From JAUVXJ01 sp034430275 (GTDB taxonomy: Bacteria; Chloroflexota; Anaerolineae; UBA7937; B3-Chlor), in NCBI GenBank assembly GCA_034430275.1, contig DAOUEW010000024.1, positions 1 to 44,442 on the forward strand: DNA of 44,442 bases, given 5' to 3'. Below the pieces are notes generated by a model that was not told where the DNA came from, ran no database searches, and saw only the letters and a program-made list of their open reading frames with translations. Position 1 is the stretch's first letter, and each line of letters starts with the position of its first letter. Shown in pieces: positions 1 through 7,484 of the stretch. Both the position numbers and the translations under genes were made by a program.

Positions 1-448
1 TCTCCACGAAGCCGGTGATGAACCCTTTTTCGACGGTAACGACGCCGAAACGGCTGGGATCCTCCACCTGCTTGACGAAGATCACTCCGTCTGAAACCAG
101 ATCCTCGAGGAAGCCGAGGTCAGCCTCGAAGATGGTGTCCACAAAGACGATGAAGACGTCTCCCACGAGGTGGTCGCGAGCCAGGTAGAGGGCGTGGGCC
201 TGGCCCTTGAGCTCCGTTTGCCTGACGTAGCTCGCCGGGAAATCGTAGTGGGCTTCCACGTGTTCACGTATCTGCTCGCCAAGGTGCCCCACGATGAAGA
301 CAACTTCCTCAATGTGCAAGCCCTGCAACCTGTCCAGCACGTGGTCCAGAATGGTCTTGCCGGCAACTTGCAGCAGGGGTTTCGGCTTGGTGTGGGTGTG
401 AGGTCTCAGTCTCGTTCCCAATCCCGCCAACGGGATGATGACTCTCAT
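1..448 (-). CDS. Sugar-phosphate nucleotidyltransferase (partial)
   Basis: The gene starts at the ATG read leftwards from 448 and runs off the left edge, leaving about 149 N-terminal residues. They show the nucleotidyltransferase fold of the glucose-1-phosphate thymidylyltransferase family: the pyrophosphorylase signature GLGTRLRP with the following KPKPLL near residues 9-25, and an Asp-containing segment VFIVFVDTIFEADL near residue 100 where the family has its metal-binding Asp. Enzymes of this family join a sugar-1-phosphate to an NTP to make an activated sugar. The gene lies 42 bp downstream of the GT4 gene on the same strand, so the two are probably cotranscribed. The missing C-terminus means the sugar and nucleotide cannot be predicted. 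Confidence 0.85.
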   Translation of the reverse strand, partial: MRVIIPLAGLGTRLRPHTHTKPKPLLQVAGKTILDHVLDRLQGLHIEEVVFIVGHLGEQIREHVEAHYDFPASYVRQTELKGQAHALYLARDHLVGDVFIVFVDTIFEADLGFLEDLVSDGVIFVKQVEDPSRFGVVTVEKGFITGFVE

Positions 449-490
449 GTTGTGATCGTCCTTTCTCGGCCTCGTACCCCTAGCAGGTGC

Positions 491-1609
491 TCAGTCGGCG
501 GGTGCCAGCAGACGCTCATAGAGCCGCACCACCTGATCGATGTTGCGCTGGAGCGAGTACCTGGACACGACCCTGCGGCGTGCTTTCTTGGCCAGGTCGT
601 GTCGAAGGCCGGGATTGTCCACGAGGACCTTGAGAGCCAGGCCGAGCTGACTTTCCACATCCTTGGGATCCATGACGATCCCAGCCCCTTCCAGGGCCTC
701 TCCGTCACCTCCGACATCGGTGGCTATGGTGGCAGTCTCACAGGCCATCGCCTCCAACATGGCGATCGAAAGCCCCTCGACCTCCGACGGCAGCACGAAG
801 ATATCGCCACTCTGGAGAATGCGGATGAGGGAATCCAATTCCTTGATCAGACCAGCGAAGACCACGGTGTCCCCAGCGTACTGGCTACGCAGCCTATCGA
901 ATTCGACGCCGTTTCCAACGACCACCGTCTTGCACGAGGCAGGTAGTTCCAGGTCGTGTATGGTCTGTAGCAGAATGGCCACATTCTTCTCGGGATCGAG
1001 GCGACCGCAATAGATCATCAGCAGGTCAGCGCCAAGTTCCTGCTTGTAGGTCGGAGGGCCGGGGCGGAAGAGGGTGGTATCGACGCTGTTGGGAATGACG
1101 TGTATTCGTTCCGAGGGCACACCATATCGAGCCAGAATCTCCTTCTGGTGGTGCGAGAAGATGACTACGGCGTCATACCGGGCCAGGGCAACCGACCAAA
1201 CCCGGTAGAGCGTGCGCGACGCGAACCCCCACAGGCTGGCTCGGCGGTCGTAGGGGACGTGGAAGGTAGCCACGATAGGTATCCCCAGCCTATGACAGAT
1301 CTGAGGAAGGCTGAAATCAAGGTTGGAGAAAGAGAGAGAAACGTGGGCTACGTCGACTTCCTCGTCCCGCAGGCTCCGCTGGATGAGGGCTCTGGCTCCC
1401 GGGGAGGAGACCAGGTCGTGATCCCAAAGACTGAATGAGCTCAGCCTTCGGAGATGTGAGGCATGCTCGGCCTCTTCGGCGCGCAGCCCGTGGTAGAACA
1501 GCAGAACCTGTGCACCACGGGCTTCCAATCCGTCTGTGAGCTGGTTGGAATACCTTACAAGGCCGTTGCCTCGCTTTCTGGTCTTATGTCCGAACCAGGC
1601 GACTTTCAT
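491..1609 (-). CDS. Glycosyltransferase family 4 (GT-B)
   Basis: A 372-residue cytoplasmic glycosyltransferase with two Rossmann-like domains. The N-terminal domain begins MKVAWFGHKTRKRGNG. The C-terminal donor domain has IYCGRLDPEKN and the retaining-GT4 E-x7-E motif (EVEGLSIAMLE), then TDVGGDGEAL. The open frame extends upstream to 2035, but those extra residues look like noncoding translation and would overlap the oppositely oriented deaminase gene. The ATG at 1609 opens the typical GT4 N-terminus and follows a strong promoter (1664-1692). It probably adds one sugar from an NDP-sugar to a lipid, glycan or small-molecule acceptor. Pairing with the downstream nucleotidyltransferase suggests that one gene makes the donor and the other uses it. 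Confidence 0.9.
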   Translation of the reverse strand: MKVAWFGHKTRKRGNGLVRYSNQLTDGLEARGAQVLLFYHGLRAEEAEHASHLRRLSSFSLWDHDLVSSPGARALIQRSLRDEEVDVAHVSLSFSNLDFSLPQICHRLGIPIVATFHVPYDRRASLWGFASRTLYRVWSVALARYDAVVIFSHHQKEILARYGVPSERIHVIPNSVDTTLFRPGPPTYKQELGADLLMIYCGRLDPEKNVAILLQTIHDLELPASCKTVVVGNGVEFDRLRSQYAGDTVVFAGLIKELDSLIRILQSGDIFVLPSEVEGLSIAMLEAMACETATIATDVGGDGEALEGAGIVMDPKDVESQLGLALKVLVDNPGLRHDLAKKARRRVVSRYSLQRNIDQVVRLYERLLAPAD

Positions 1610-1663
1610 AGAGCCTCTGGAATACGTCCCTTCGCGAATCCCCCTGCACGGGGGCACCATCGC

Positions 1664-1692
1664 ATTATACAGCCTTGCCAGTACGCTGGCAA
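1664..1692 (-). promoter_or_regulatory. Sigma70-type promoter for the GT4/nucleotidyltransferase pair
   Basis: On the minus strand the -35 box is TTGCCA (1687-1692), the spacer is 17 bp and the -10 box is TATAAT (1664-1669). Transcription should start near 1657, about 48 nt before the GT4 start codon. The leader contains a C5/G5 hairpin (1640-1654). Confidence 0.75.
1675..1692. promoter_or_regulatory. Palindromic operator-like site over the -35 box
   Basis: TTGCCAG-TACG-CTGGCAA is a perfect 7-bp inverted repeat with a 4-bp centre. It covers the -35 hexamer and most of the spacer of the minus-strand promoter, where a dimeric repressor would block polymerase. No regulator gene is adjacent, so the binding protein is unknown. 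Confidence 0.45.
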
Positions 1693-1861
1693 GAGTCTTC
1701 GGGAGAATGTGGGCGGCCAGGGCAACAGCCTCTTTGTTACGTGCGTTCCCGAGGGAGCACCCAGGTAGACGCGATATCCTGTACCTCACTTCCTGGCCCA
1801 CTGGACGATCCACCCTCACACCGTCTGGCGGCGTCGGGTGGTCGCAGGTAGAATCCCCGAT

Positions 1862-2923
1862 GTGGAACTGACGGAGTTCATCCGGCGTATGCCGAAAGCC
1901 GAGTTGCACGTCCATCTCGAAGGAGCGGTGCGACCAGAGACGCTTCTTGAGCTGGCGCAGCGTAACAACGTGCCGCTGCCTGCCAGTACAGTCGACGAAC
2001 TGCGAGCGTGGTACACGTTCAGCGACTTCGCGCATTTCGTCGAGGTATACTGGCAGCTCTCAGAGTGCTTTCGCACCCCTGGGGATATCGAGTTCGTCAC
2101 CCGCGAGTTCTTGAGAGGACAAGCTGCGCAGAACATCCTGTACAGCGAGGTGACGTACACAGCCTATACCCACTACGCACAGAAAGGGATGACCTTTCCC
2201 GACCAACTGGCCGCATTGAATCGGGCCCGAGCGTGGGGCGAGGAGATCTTGGGCGTACGTGTGGGGTTGATCGTCGATATCCCGCGTGAGATCTCGGCCG
2301 ACGAGGGCAAGGTGTGCGCTGAGTGGGCGATCGGCGGGATGGGATCTGGCGTGGTCGCACTGGGCCTGGGTGGCGACGAGGTGCAGCACCCGCCGGAGAA
2401 GTTCGCCGAGGCCTTTGCCATGGCGGAGCAGGCTGGTCTGCCGAGTGTTCCTCACGCTGGTGAGACAGCCGGCCCGGCGAGCATCTGGGGCGCGCTCAAT
2501 ACGTTGAAAGCGGTGCGGATTGGCCACGGAGTGCGGTGTCTGGAAGATCCGGTGCTGGTCGAGGAGCTGCGCAGCCGACAGATCCCACTGGAGGTGTGTC
2601 CGACCAGCAACCTGTGCTTGGGCGTGGCGCCCGATTTGGAGAGCCATCCCCTGCCTCAACTCGTTGCCGAAGGGTTGTATGTAACGATTGGCTCGGACGA
2701 TCCGGCAATCTTCAACACGACGTTGACCGATGAGTACCTGAAGATAGCAGCGGCATTCGGATACGACGCATGTGATGTGGTGCATTTGGTGATGAATGCA
2801 GTACGTGCTTCGCTGCTCGATGACAAAGACAAGACGGAGATGGTGCAGGCATTCGAGTCCACACTTCAGACGAAGCATGGCACTTCCGCGGCGGGTCTGC
2901 CCGAGTTTGACATCCGTCAATAG
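1862..2923 (+). CDS. add: Adenosine deaminase family protein
   Basis: A zinc-dependent amidohydrolase of about 353 residues, the usual adenosine deaminase length. It has the metal-binding HVHLEG near the N-terminus, the catalytic HAGE motif (PHAGETAGP), IGHGVR, EVCPTSN and SDDPAIF. The expected reaction is adenosine to inosine plus ammonia; related family members act on other 6-aminopurines such as aminodeoxyfutalosine, so the exact substrate is open. I chose the GTG at 1862 because it gives the usual short lead-in to PKAELHVHLEG; an in-frame GTG at 1838 and an ATG at 1889 are alternatives and no Shine-Dalgarno site decides. The adenosine released by AhcY (17911-19173) could feed it, though the genes are far apart. 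Confidence 0.85.
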   Translation: MELTEFIRRMPKAELHVHLEGAVRPETLLELAQRNNVPLPASTVDELRAWYTFSDFAHFVEVYWQLSECFRTPGDIEFVTREFLRGQAAQNILYSEVTYTAYTHYAQKGMTFPDQLAALNRARAWGEEILGVRVGLIVDIPREISADEGKVCAEWAIGGMGSGVVALGLGGDEVQHPPEKFAEAFAMAEQAGLPSVPHAGETAGPASIWGALNTLKAVRIGHGVRCLEDPVLVEELRSRQIPLEVCPTSNLCLGVAPDLESHPLPQLVAEGLYVTIGSDDPAIFNTTLTDEYLKIAAAFGYDACDVVHLVMNAVRASLLDDKDKTEMVQAFESTLQTKHGTSAAGLPEFDIRQ

Positions 2924-2935
2924 GTGTGCTATAAT
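2907..2935 (+). promoter_or_regulatory. Perfect-consensus sigma70 promoter for the ACAD-Etf operon
   Basis: TTGACA (2907-2912), exactly 17 bp, then TATAAT (2930-2935). Both hexamers match the consensus at every position. The -35 box lies inside the last codons of the deaminase gene and the -10 box just after its stop. Transcription should start near 2942, leaving a leader of about 54 nt with a strong ribosome-binding site. Confidence 0.85.
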
Positions 2936-2995
2936 AGGTCGGTTTTCGTCAAGGCCAAAACGTCCAAGCCAAAGCAATGAAGGAGGTAGTGTCTG

Positions 2996-4231
2996 ATGGA
3001 TTTCACGATGTCTCCTGAGCAGGAGCTCTGGAAGCAGACGGTCAGGGAGTTTGCAGAGCAGGAGCTAGAGCCGATAGCCAGGAAGATCGACGAGGAATGG
3101 CACCGAATACCCGACGAGATCATCGACAAGATGGCCGACTTGGGTATTTTCGGTATTACCATTCCCGAGGAGTACGGCGGCTGTGCCGTCCCGGGCGAGG
3201 AGATGCAGTATGCGGTGATCACCATTCACGAGCTCGCCCGCGGCGAACTGAGCATGTCGCTACCGGTGTACACGTTGCTGTGCATCGGATGGCCCATGAT
3301 CATGGTCCAGCACGGGACAGATGAGGCCAAGGAGGAAATACTGCCGAAGGTCGCCTCTGGAGAATGGTTCTTCGGCATCAACACCACCGAGCCAGGAGGA
3401 GGCTCTGACCTGGCAGCGATCAAGACGGTAGCCACGAAGGACACGGGCGATAGTTGGATCGTAAATGGTGAGAAGGCCTATATCAGCGGCGTGAGGGAGG
3501 CGACGGAGAGAGGTGGCGGTCACGCCACACTCTTCTTGACCAAACCCGAGTTGGGGTACAAGGGATCCACCTTCGCTTACTTCCCAGCCCAGGCGGAAGG
3601 CACCAGCCACACCGTTTACTCGGACATGGGCCGCATGGGTCTGTCCACCGGAGGGTTCGTTTACAAGGACGTGGAGATTCCCAAGAAGTACATCCTGGGT
3701 GAGGAGAACAAGGGTTTCTACACCAACATGGAAGGGTTCAACGTCGCTCGCGCGGTGGTGTCCGCTGCTTGCCTCGGTGGCGCTGAGAAGTGCCTGGATA
3801 TCAGCCGCGACTACACCAAGCAGAGGATCCTCTTCGGCCGGCCACTGATGAACTTCGAGGCCATCTCCTTCGAGATGGTGGACGACAAGGCCGAGCTGGA
3901 GATGCTGAAGCTGATGCTCATGAGGGGCGCGTGGTTGATTGATGAGTACTACAAGGACAAGTCCAAGGTTGATTTCCATGATATCAACCGCACCATCGCC
4001 ATGTGCAAGTGTTATGCTCCCATGCTGGGTGTACGTGTGGCCCGGAACGGCATGATGTACCACGGCGGCTTCGGCTATACGAAGGACACGCCGCTGGAGA
4101 TGTCTATGAGGGGCACCATGTCTTATGTCGTGGGTGCTGAGGGCGGCCACCACGTGATGAAGATCATCATGGGCCGTGACTTCTTCGGCGACGAGGCTGT
4201 GCCGTATCGCGGCAGCCAGGAAGGACACTAG
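2996..4231 (+). CDS. Acyl-CoA dehydrogenase
   Basis: A 411-residue FAD flavoprotein that should oxidise or reduce an acyl-CoA at the alpha-beta bond and exchange electrons with ETF. The N-terminal helical domain is followed by the flavin/substrate motif TEPGGGSD near residues 131-138, and the C-terminal helical domain ends with GAEGGHHVMK, whose Glu near 382 is a candidate catalytic base. The ATG has a strong ribosome-binding site (GAAGGAGGT). It is first in an operon with a CaiE/PaaY-like protein, FixC, FixX, EtfB and EtfA, so its redox partner is almost certainly encoded with it. The layout recalls the carnitine cai/fix genes, but no CaiB-type CoA transferase or CaiD-type hydratase is present, so crotonobetainyl-CoA is not implied. 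The acyl substrate is unknown. Confidence 0.9.
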   Translation: MDFTMSPEQELWKQTVREFAEQELEPIARKIDEEWHRIPDEIIDKMADLGIFGITIPEEYGGCAVPGEEMQYAVITIHELARGELSMSLPVYTLLCIGWPMIMVQHGTDEAKEEILPKVASGEWFFGINTTEPGGGSDLAAIKTVATKDTGDSWIVNGEKAYISGVREATERGGGHATLFLTKPELGYKGSTFAYFPAQAEGTSHTVYSDMGRMGLSTGGFVYKDVEIPKKYILGEENKGFYTNMEGFNVARAVVSAACLGGAEKCLDISRDYTKQRILFGRPLMNFEAISFEMVDDKAELEMLKLMLMRGAWLIDEYYKDKSKVDFHDINRTIAMCKCYAPMLGVRVARNGMMYHGGFGYTKDTPLEMSMRGTMSYVVGAEGGHHVMKIIMGRDFFGDEAVPYRGSQEGH

Positions 4232-4289
4232 TCCAGCGAGGACGATCATCAGCGTGCTTTTCGGTGCACCTGTTGGTTAGCTCAAGATG

Positions 4290-4315
4290 CCAGGGGGGAT
4301 GCAAGTCCCCCCTGG
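4290..4315. terminator. Strong intra-operon hairpin without a U-tract
   Basis: Ten perfectly paired bases, CCAGGGGGGA and TCCCCCCTGG, enclose a 6-nt loop in the 209-nt gap between the acyl-CoA dehydrogenase and the hexapeptide gene. No T-run follows, so it is a poor intrinsic terminator. It may protect the 3' end of a processed acyl-CoA dehydrogenase message or cause partial termination, giving more dehydrogenase than downstream protein. The structure is seen; the role is inferred. Confidence 0.5.
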
Positions 4316-4440
4316 AAGTGTGTATGACCGCCTGCGTTCGTCTCTAGACAGGCTCTTCCACAGGAGTTGGCGTTTGTCTGCGCCACGTACGCAGGTTGAG
4401 GACGTATCGTCTCTTCCGCTCGCGTGGAGGTCTCCCACTA

Positions 4441-4974
4441 GTGGCCATATACGAGTTTGAGGGTAGAATTCCCAGGCTGGGTGCCCACGTGTACGTGCAC
4501 CCCTCGGCTGACATCATCGGACTGGTGACTCTGGGTGACGATTGCTTCATAGGTCCCGGCGCCCGCATCAAGGGCGACTATGGCGAAATAGTCATCGGAA
4601 AGGGCACCAGCGTGGAAGAGAATTGCGTGATCCACGCGCGGCCCGATCAGGTGACGCGCATAGGCGACTACGTTACTGTGGGGCACGGTTCCATCATCCA
4701 TAACGCCACGGTACACGACTACGTGGTGGTGGGGATGGGAGCCATCATCAGCGACTGGGCCGAGGTGGGGGAGTGGTCTGCCATCGCCGAGGGCGCCGTG
4801 GTTATCCAGAATACCGAGATCCCTCCGGGCAAGGTGGCAGTTGGCGTTCCGGCGAAGGTCGTTGGCGACGTGAAGAAGGAATGGAAGGAATTGTGGGGTA
4901 GCTACAAACACGTCTATGTGGACCTTGCTCATCGCTACCCACAGGGGTTGAAAGAGGTGGCGCAGGGTGACTGA
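4441..4974 (+). CDS. Gamma-carbonic-anhydrase-like hexapeptide protein (CaiE/PaaY-like)
   Basis: A 177-residue left-handed beta-helix protein with repeated hexapeptides (VHPSADIIGLVTLGDDCFIG onward) and a C-terminal helix. Three His residues, near 65, 82 and 87, keep the spacing of the gamma-class carbonic anhydrase zinc site, with the last two in GHGSIIH. The frame is open back to 4396, but GGAGGT at 4426-4431, nine bases before the GTG at 4441, fixes that start. The 3' end overlaps fixC by 8 nt, so the two are translationally coupled. Relatives named CaiE or PaaY accompany CoA-thioester pathways; PaaY is a thioesterase and other members hydrate CO2. Here it may hydrolyse stray CoA esters or carry metal, but that is inferred from context. 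Confidence 0.8.
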   Translation: MAIYEFEGRIPRLGAHVYVHPSADIIGLVTLGDDCFIGPGARIKGDYGEIVIGKGTSVEENCVIHARPDQVTRIGDYVTVGHGSIIHNATVHDYVVVGMGAIISDWAEVGEWSAIAEGAVVIQNTEIPPGKVAVGVPAKVVGDVKKEWKELWGSYKHVYVDLAHRYPQGLKEVAQGD

Positions 4975-6274
4975 TGCCGACGAAGAGAAGGTAGAAGTAG
5001 TCGTCGTTGGAGCCGGGCTGGCGGGGTTGTCCGCGGCGTACGTGCTCGCGGAGGCGGGCGTGGATACCGTGGTGGTGGAGCGCGGAGACTACCCTGGAGC
5101 GAAGAACGTGACGGGCGGTCGCATCTACATGCACCCTCTGAGACACTACCTACCCGGTCTGTGGGACGAAGCTCCCCTGGAGAGACACGTCACCAGGGAG
5201 ACGATCACCATGATGGCCGAGGGTTCGTCCACGGCGGTGACCCTCGACACCGAGCGGTTCAGGGAGCAACCGTACCACAGCTACACGATCCTGCGCGGGA
5301 CCTTCGACCGCTGGTTCGGTGACAAGGTAACAGAGGCGGGGGCTTTCGTCCTGCCCAAGCACCGTGCCGACGATGTGCTCGTGGAGGACGGTAGAGTGGT
5401 GGGCATCGTCATGGGAGAGGAGGACGAGATCCGTGCTGACGTGGTCGTGGCAGCGGATGGGGTGCTCTCGCTCATGGCTGAGAAGGCCGGGTTGCGGGAG
5501 CCTCAGCAGCCCAAACACTACGCCGTCTCCGCCAAAGAGGTCATCGAACTACCAGCCAAGTCCATTGAGGAGAGGTTCAATCTAGGACCCGGCGAAGGAG
5601 CCGCTCAACTGTACTTTGGGGCTCTGACCAAGGGGATGCTCGGTGGCGGATTCCTCTACACCAACAAGGACAGCATCTCCCTGGGCATCGTTGTAGGCAT
5701 CGAGTCACTGCTGGAGAGGGAGCCCAAGATCGAGGTGCACGACCTGCTGGAGGAGTTCAAGAGTCGCCCTGAGATACGCAATGTCATTGCGGAAGGCGAG
5801 ACCGTCGAGTACTCGGGCCACGTGATACCCGAGGGAGGCATCAACGCCATGCCCAGGTTGTACTCCGATGGGATCGTCGTGGTCGGAGAGGCTGCCGGAC
5901 TGGGGTTGAACATGCTCCTCACGGTCCGAGGCATGGAGTTCGCCGTGGCGTCGGGAGTGATGGCTGCGCAGGCGATCAAGGAAGCCAGAGAGAAGGGTGA
6001 CTACTCGGCCACTTCGCTGGCCCGCTACGAGGAGTTGTTGAGAGACAGCTTCGTGCTGAAGGACTTGCAGACCTTCCGACACATCCTTGGTTTCATGGAG
6101 AACCCGCGGTTGTTCAACTACTATCCTCAGGCGGTCTGTGACATCTTCACCCAGTTGATGTGGATAGATGAGAGTCCGAAGCCAAAGATCTCCTCAACGG
6201 TGATCAGGGAAGTGTTTGGTAAGTTCCTCAACTGGTCTACCGTCAAGGACGCTGTGGGTATGCTTCGTATCTGA
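4967..6274 (+). CDS. fixC: FixC-like ETF:quinone oxidoreductase flavoprotein
   Basis: A 435-residue FAD-dependent oxidoreductase of the FixC / ETF-quinone oxidoreductase family, near the length of E. coli FixC. The N-terminal dinucleotide-binding motif GAGLAG lies near residues 16-21 and ends at an acidic residue in VVVERGDYPGAKN. A second FAD contact is seen in SDGIVVVGEAAGL. It should take electrons from EtfAB and pass them, with FixX, to membrane quinone. The GTG start at 4967 has AGAGGTGG just upstream and overlaps the hexapeptide gene. The iron-sulfur part found fused in mitochondrial ETF-QO is the separate fixX gene that follows directly. Confidence 0.88.
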   Translation: MTDADEEKVEVVVVGAGLAGLSAAYVLAEAGVDTVVVERGDYPGAKNVTGGRIYMHPLRHYLPGLWDEAPLERHVTRETITMMAEGSSTAVTLDTERFREQPYHSYTILRGTFDRWFGDKVTEAGAFVLPKHRADDVLVEDGRVVGIVMGEEDEIRADVVVAADGVLSLMAEKAGLREPQQPKHYAVSAKEVIELPAKSIEERFNLGPGEGAAQLYFGALTKGMLGGGFLYTNKDSISLGIVVGIESLLEREPKIEVHDLLEEFKSRPEIRNVIAEGETVEYSGHVIPEGGINAMPRLYSDGIVVVGEAAGLGLNMLLTVRGMEFAVASGVMAAQAIKEAREKGDYSATSLARYEELLRDSFVLKDLQTFRHILGFMENPRLFNYYPQAVCDIFTQLMWIDESPKPKISSTVIREVFGKFLNWSTVKDAVGMLRI

Positions 6275-6301
6275 ACGGAGGCCGAGGGGGATAGCCGCTC
6301 G

Positions 6302-6577
6302 ATGAATGTAGAAACCAAGTTGGGATTGGATGTCTTCAAGATCGATACGGAACCGCACATCATCATCGATCAGCAGATCTGCAGGTCGTGTGAGGAGAAG
6401 TACTGCCTCTACGTGTGTCCAGGCAAGCTGTATTCCATCAACAGAGAGACAGGAGACATGGAGGTGGAGTGCTCTGGCTGCCTGGAATGCGGAACCTGCC
6501 GTATCGCTTGCGTCCACGGGGCTCTGGACTGGAACTACGCCAGAGGCGGCTTTGGCATACAGTACAGGTTTGGCTAG
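6302..6577 (+). CDS. fixX: FixX-like ferredoxin
   Basis: A 91-residue iron-sulfur protein, close to E. coli FixX in length. The cysteines fall in two groups: CRSC with YCLYVCP, then ECSGCLECGTCRIACVHGALDW, which resembles the C-terminal [4Fe-4S] domain of ETF-QO. It probably forms the iron-sulfur module of the FixC complex and relays electrons from flavin to quinone. The start is 27 bp after fixC, with a G-rich ribosome-binding region upstream. A 119-bp gap separates it from etfB, in which I found no convincing promoter, so a single transcript from 2942 is most likely. Confidence 0.87.
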   Translation: MNVETKLGLDVFKIDTEPHIIIDQQICRSCEEKYCLYVCPGKLYSINRETGDMEVECSGCLECGTCRIACVHGALDWNYARGGFGIQYRFG

Positions 6578-6696
6578 GCCCGGGTGCCACGGCGTTCGCG
6601 TTCCCTGGTGGCTTGGCGTGCCTTGGGTCCACAGATTCTGGACTATTGGGAAGGGTGGCGCTGACATAGCATTTTCGTCGAGGAGGGCAAGAAGAG

Positions 6697-7482
6697 ATGG
6701 ACATCATCGTGTGCATGAAGCAGATACCTGATCTCCAGCAGATCAGGATCAAGGAGAGGAAGCCGATCCTGGAGAACGTGCCTCTCGTGTGGGGCGACCT
6801 GGACAAGAACGCCATGGAAGAGGCGGTCAAGGTCAAGGAGAAGGTGGGCGAGGCCAAGATCACCGTGGTGGCCAAGGGCTCGGACAAGCTCCAGCAGGGT
6901 ATCCTGGAGCCTCTGGCCATGGGAGCGGACGAGGCCGTGTTGTTGACCGACCCGGCTTTCGCAGGGTCGGACAGCCTGGGTACGGCCAAAGTGTTGGCCA
7001 AGGCCATAGAGAAGATCGGCGCCTACGATCTCGTTCTGCTTGCAGAGGGCTCCACTGACAACTACTCCGGCGTTGTGGCGTCCGCGCTCGCTGAGCTTCT
7101 TGGCCTTCCCGAGATAACCTACGTTCGCGAGTTGGAGGTTGAGGGCGGCAAGGTGAGGGCGGTCAGGAACATGGAGGAGAGCTTCGAGGTCATGGAGGCA
7201 GATCTGCCCGCGCTGGTCACGGTGGCACAGGAGATCAACGAGCCTCGATTGCCGAAGTTCATGGCTATCCGCAAGGCTGGCTCCAAGCCGAGGCACGAGT
7301 GGGGACCGGGCGACATGGGGCTGTCTGCCGATGAGGTCGGCGAGAACGCCAACGGCGTGAAAGTCGTGAGCAACCTGGCGCCCGAGCAGGACAGGAAGAA
7401 CATCATCCTCAAGGGTGATGTTGACGAGCAGGTCAGTGGCCTCGTCGATGCCCTGACGAAGGAAGGGGTAGTGGGGAGGTAG
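6697..7482 (+). CDS. etfB: Electron transfer flavoprotein beta subunit (EtfB/FixA)
   Basis: A 261-residue ETF beta-family protein. It begins MDIIVCMKQIPD, the usual ETF-beta opening, followed by DKNAMEEAV, MGADEAVLLTD, YDLVLLAEGSTDNYSG, and INEPRLPKFMAIRKA near the C-terminal third. AGGAGG precedes the ATG. It pairs with EtfA to form the soluble FAD dimer that shuttles electrons between the acyl-CoA dehydrogenase and FixCX. In FixABCX complexes this dimer is electron-bifurcating: NADH reduces quinone and ferredoxin or flavodoxin together. Whether this copy bifurcates cannot be decided by eye. Confidence 0.9.
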   Translation: MDIIVCMKQIPDLQQIRIKERKPILENVPLVWGDLDKNAMEEAVKVKEKVGEAKITVVAKGSDKLQQGILEPLAMGADEAVLLTDPAFAGSDSLGTAKVLAKAIEKIGAYDLVLLAEGSTDNYSGVVASALAELLGLPEITYVRELEVEGGKVRAVRNMEESFEVMEADLPALVTVAQEINEPRLPKFMAIRKAGSKPRHEWGPGDMGLSADEVGENANGVKVVSNLAPEQDRKNIILKGDVDEQVSGLVDALTKEGVVGR

Positions 7483-7484
7483 AA

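Noticed and set aside
170..946. 258-residue plus-strand open frame
   Set aside because: It lies antisense to the clear nucleotidyltransferase and GT4 genes and shows no family features.
1610..2035. N-terminal extension of the minus-strand GT4 frame to 2035
   Set aside because: The extra 142 residues have no GT features and lie across the deaminase start and the GT4 promoter. ATG 1609 opens a standard GT4 fold.
2060..2977. 305-residue minus-strand frame over the deaminase
   Set aside because: It is a shadow of the well-supported deaminase on the other strand, and it covers the operon promoter.
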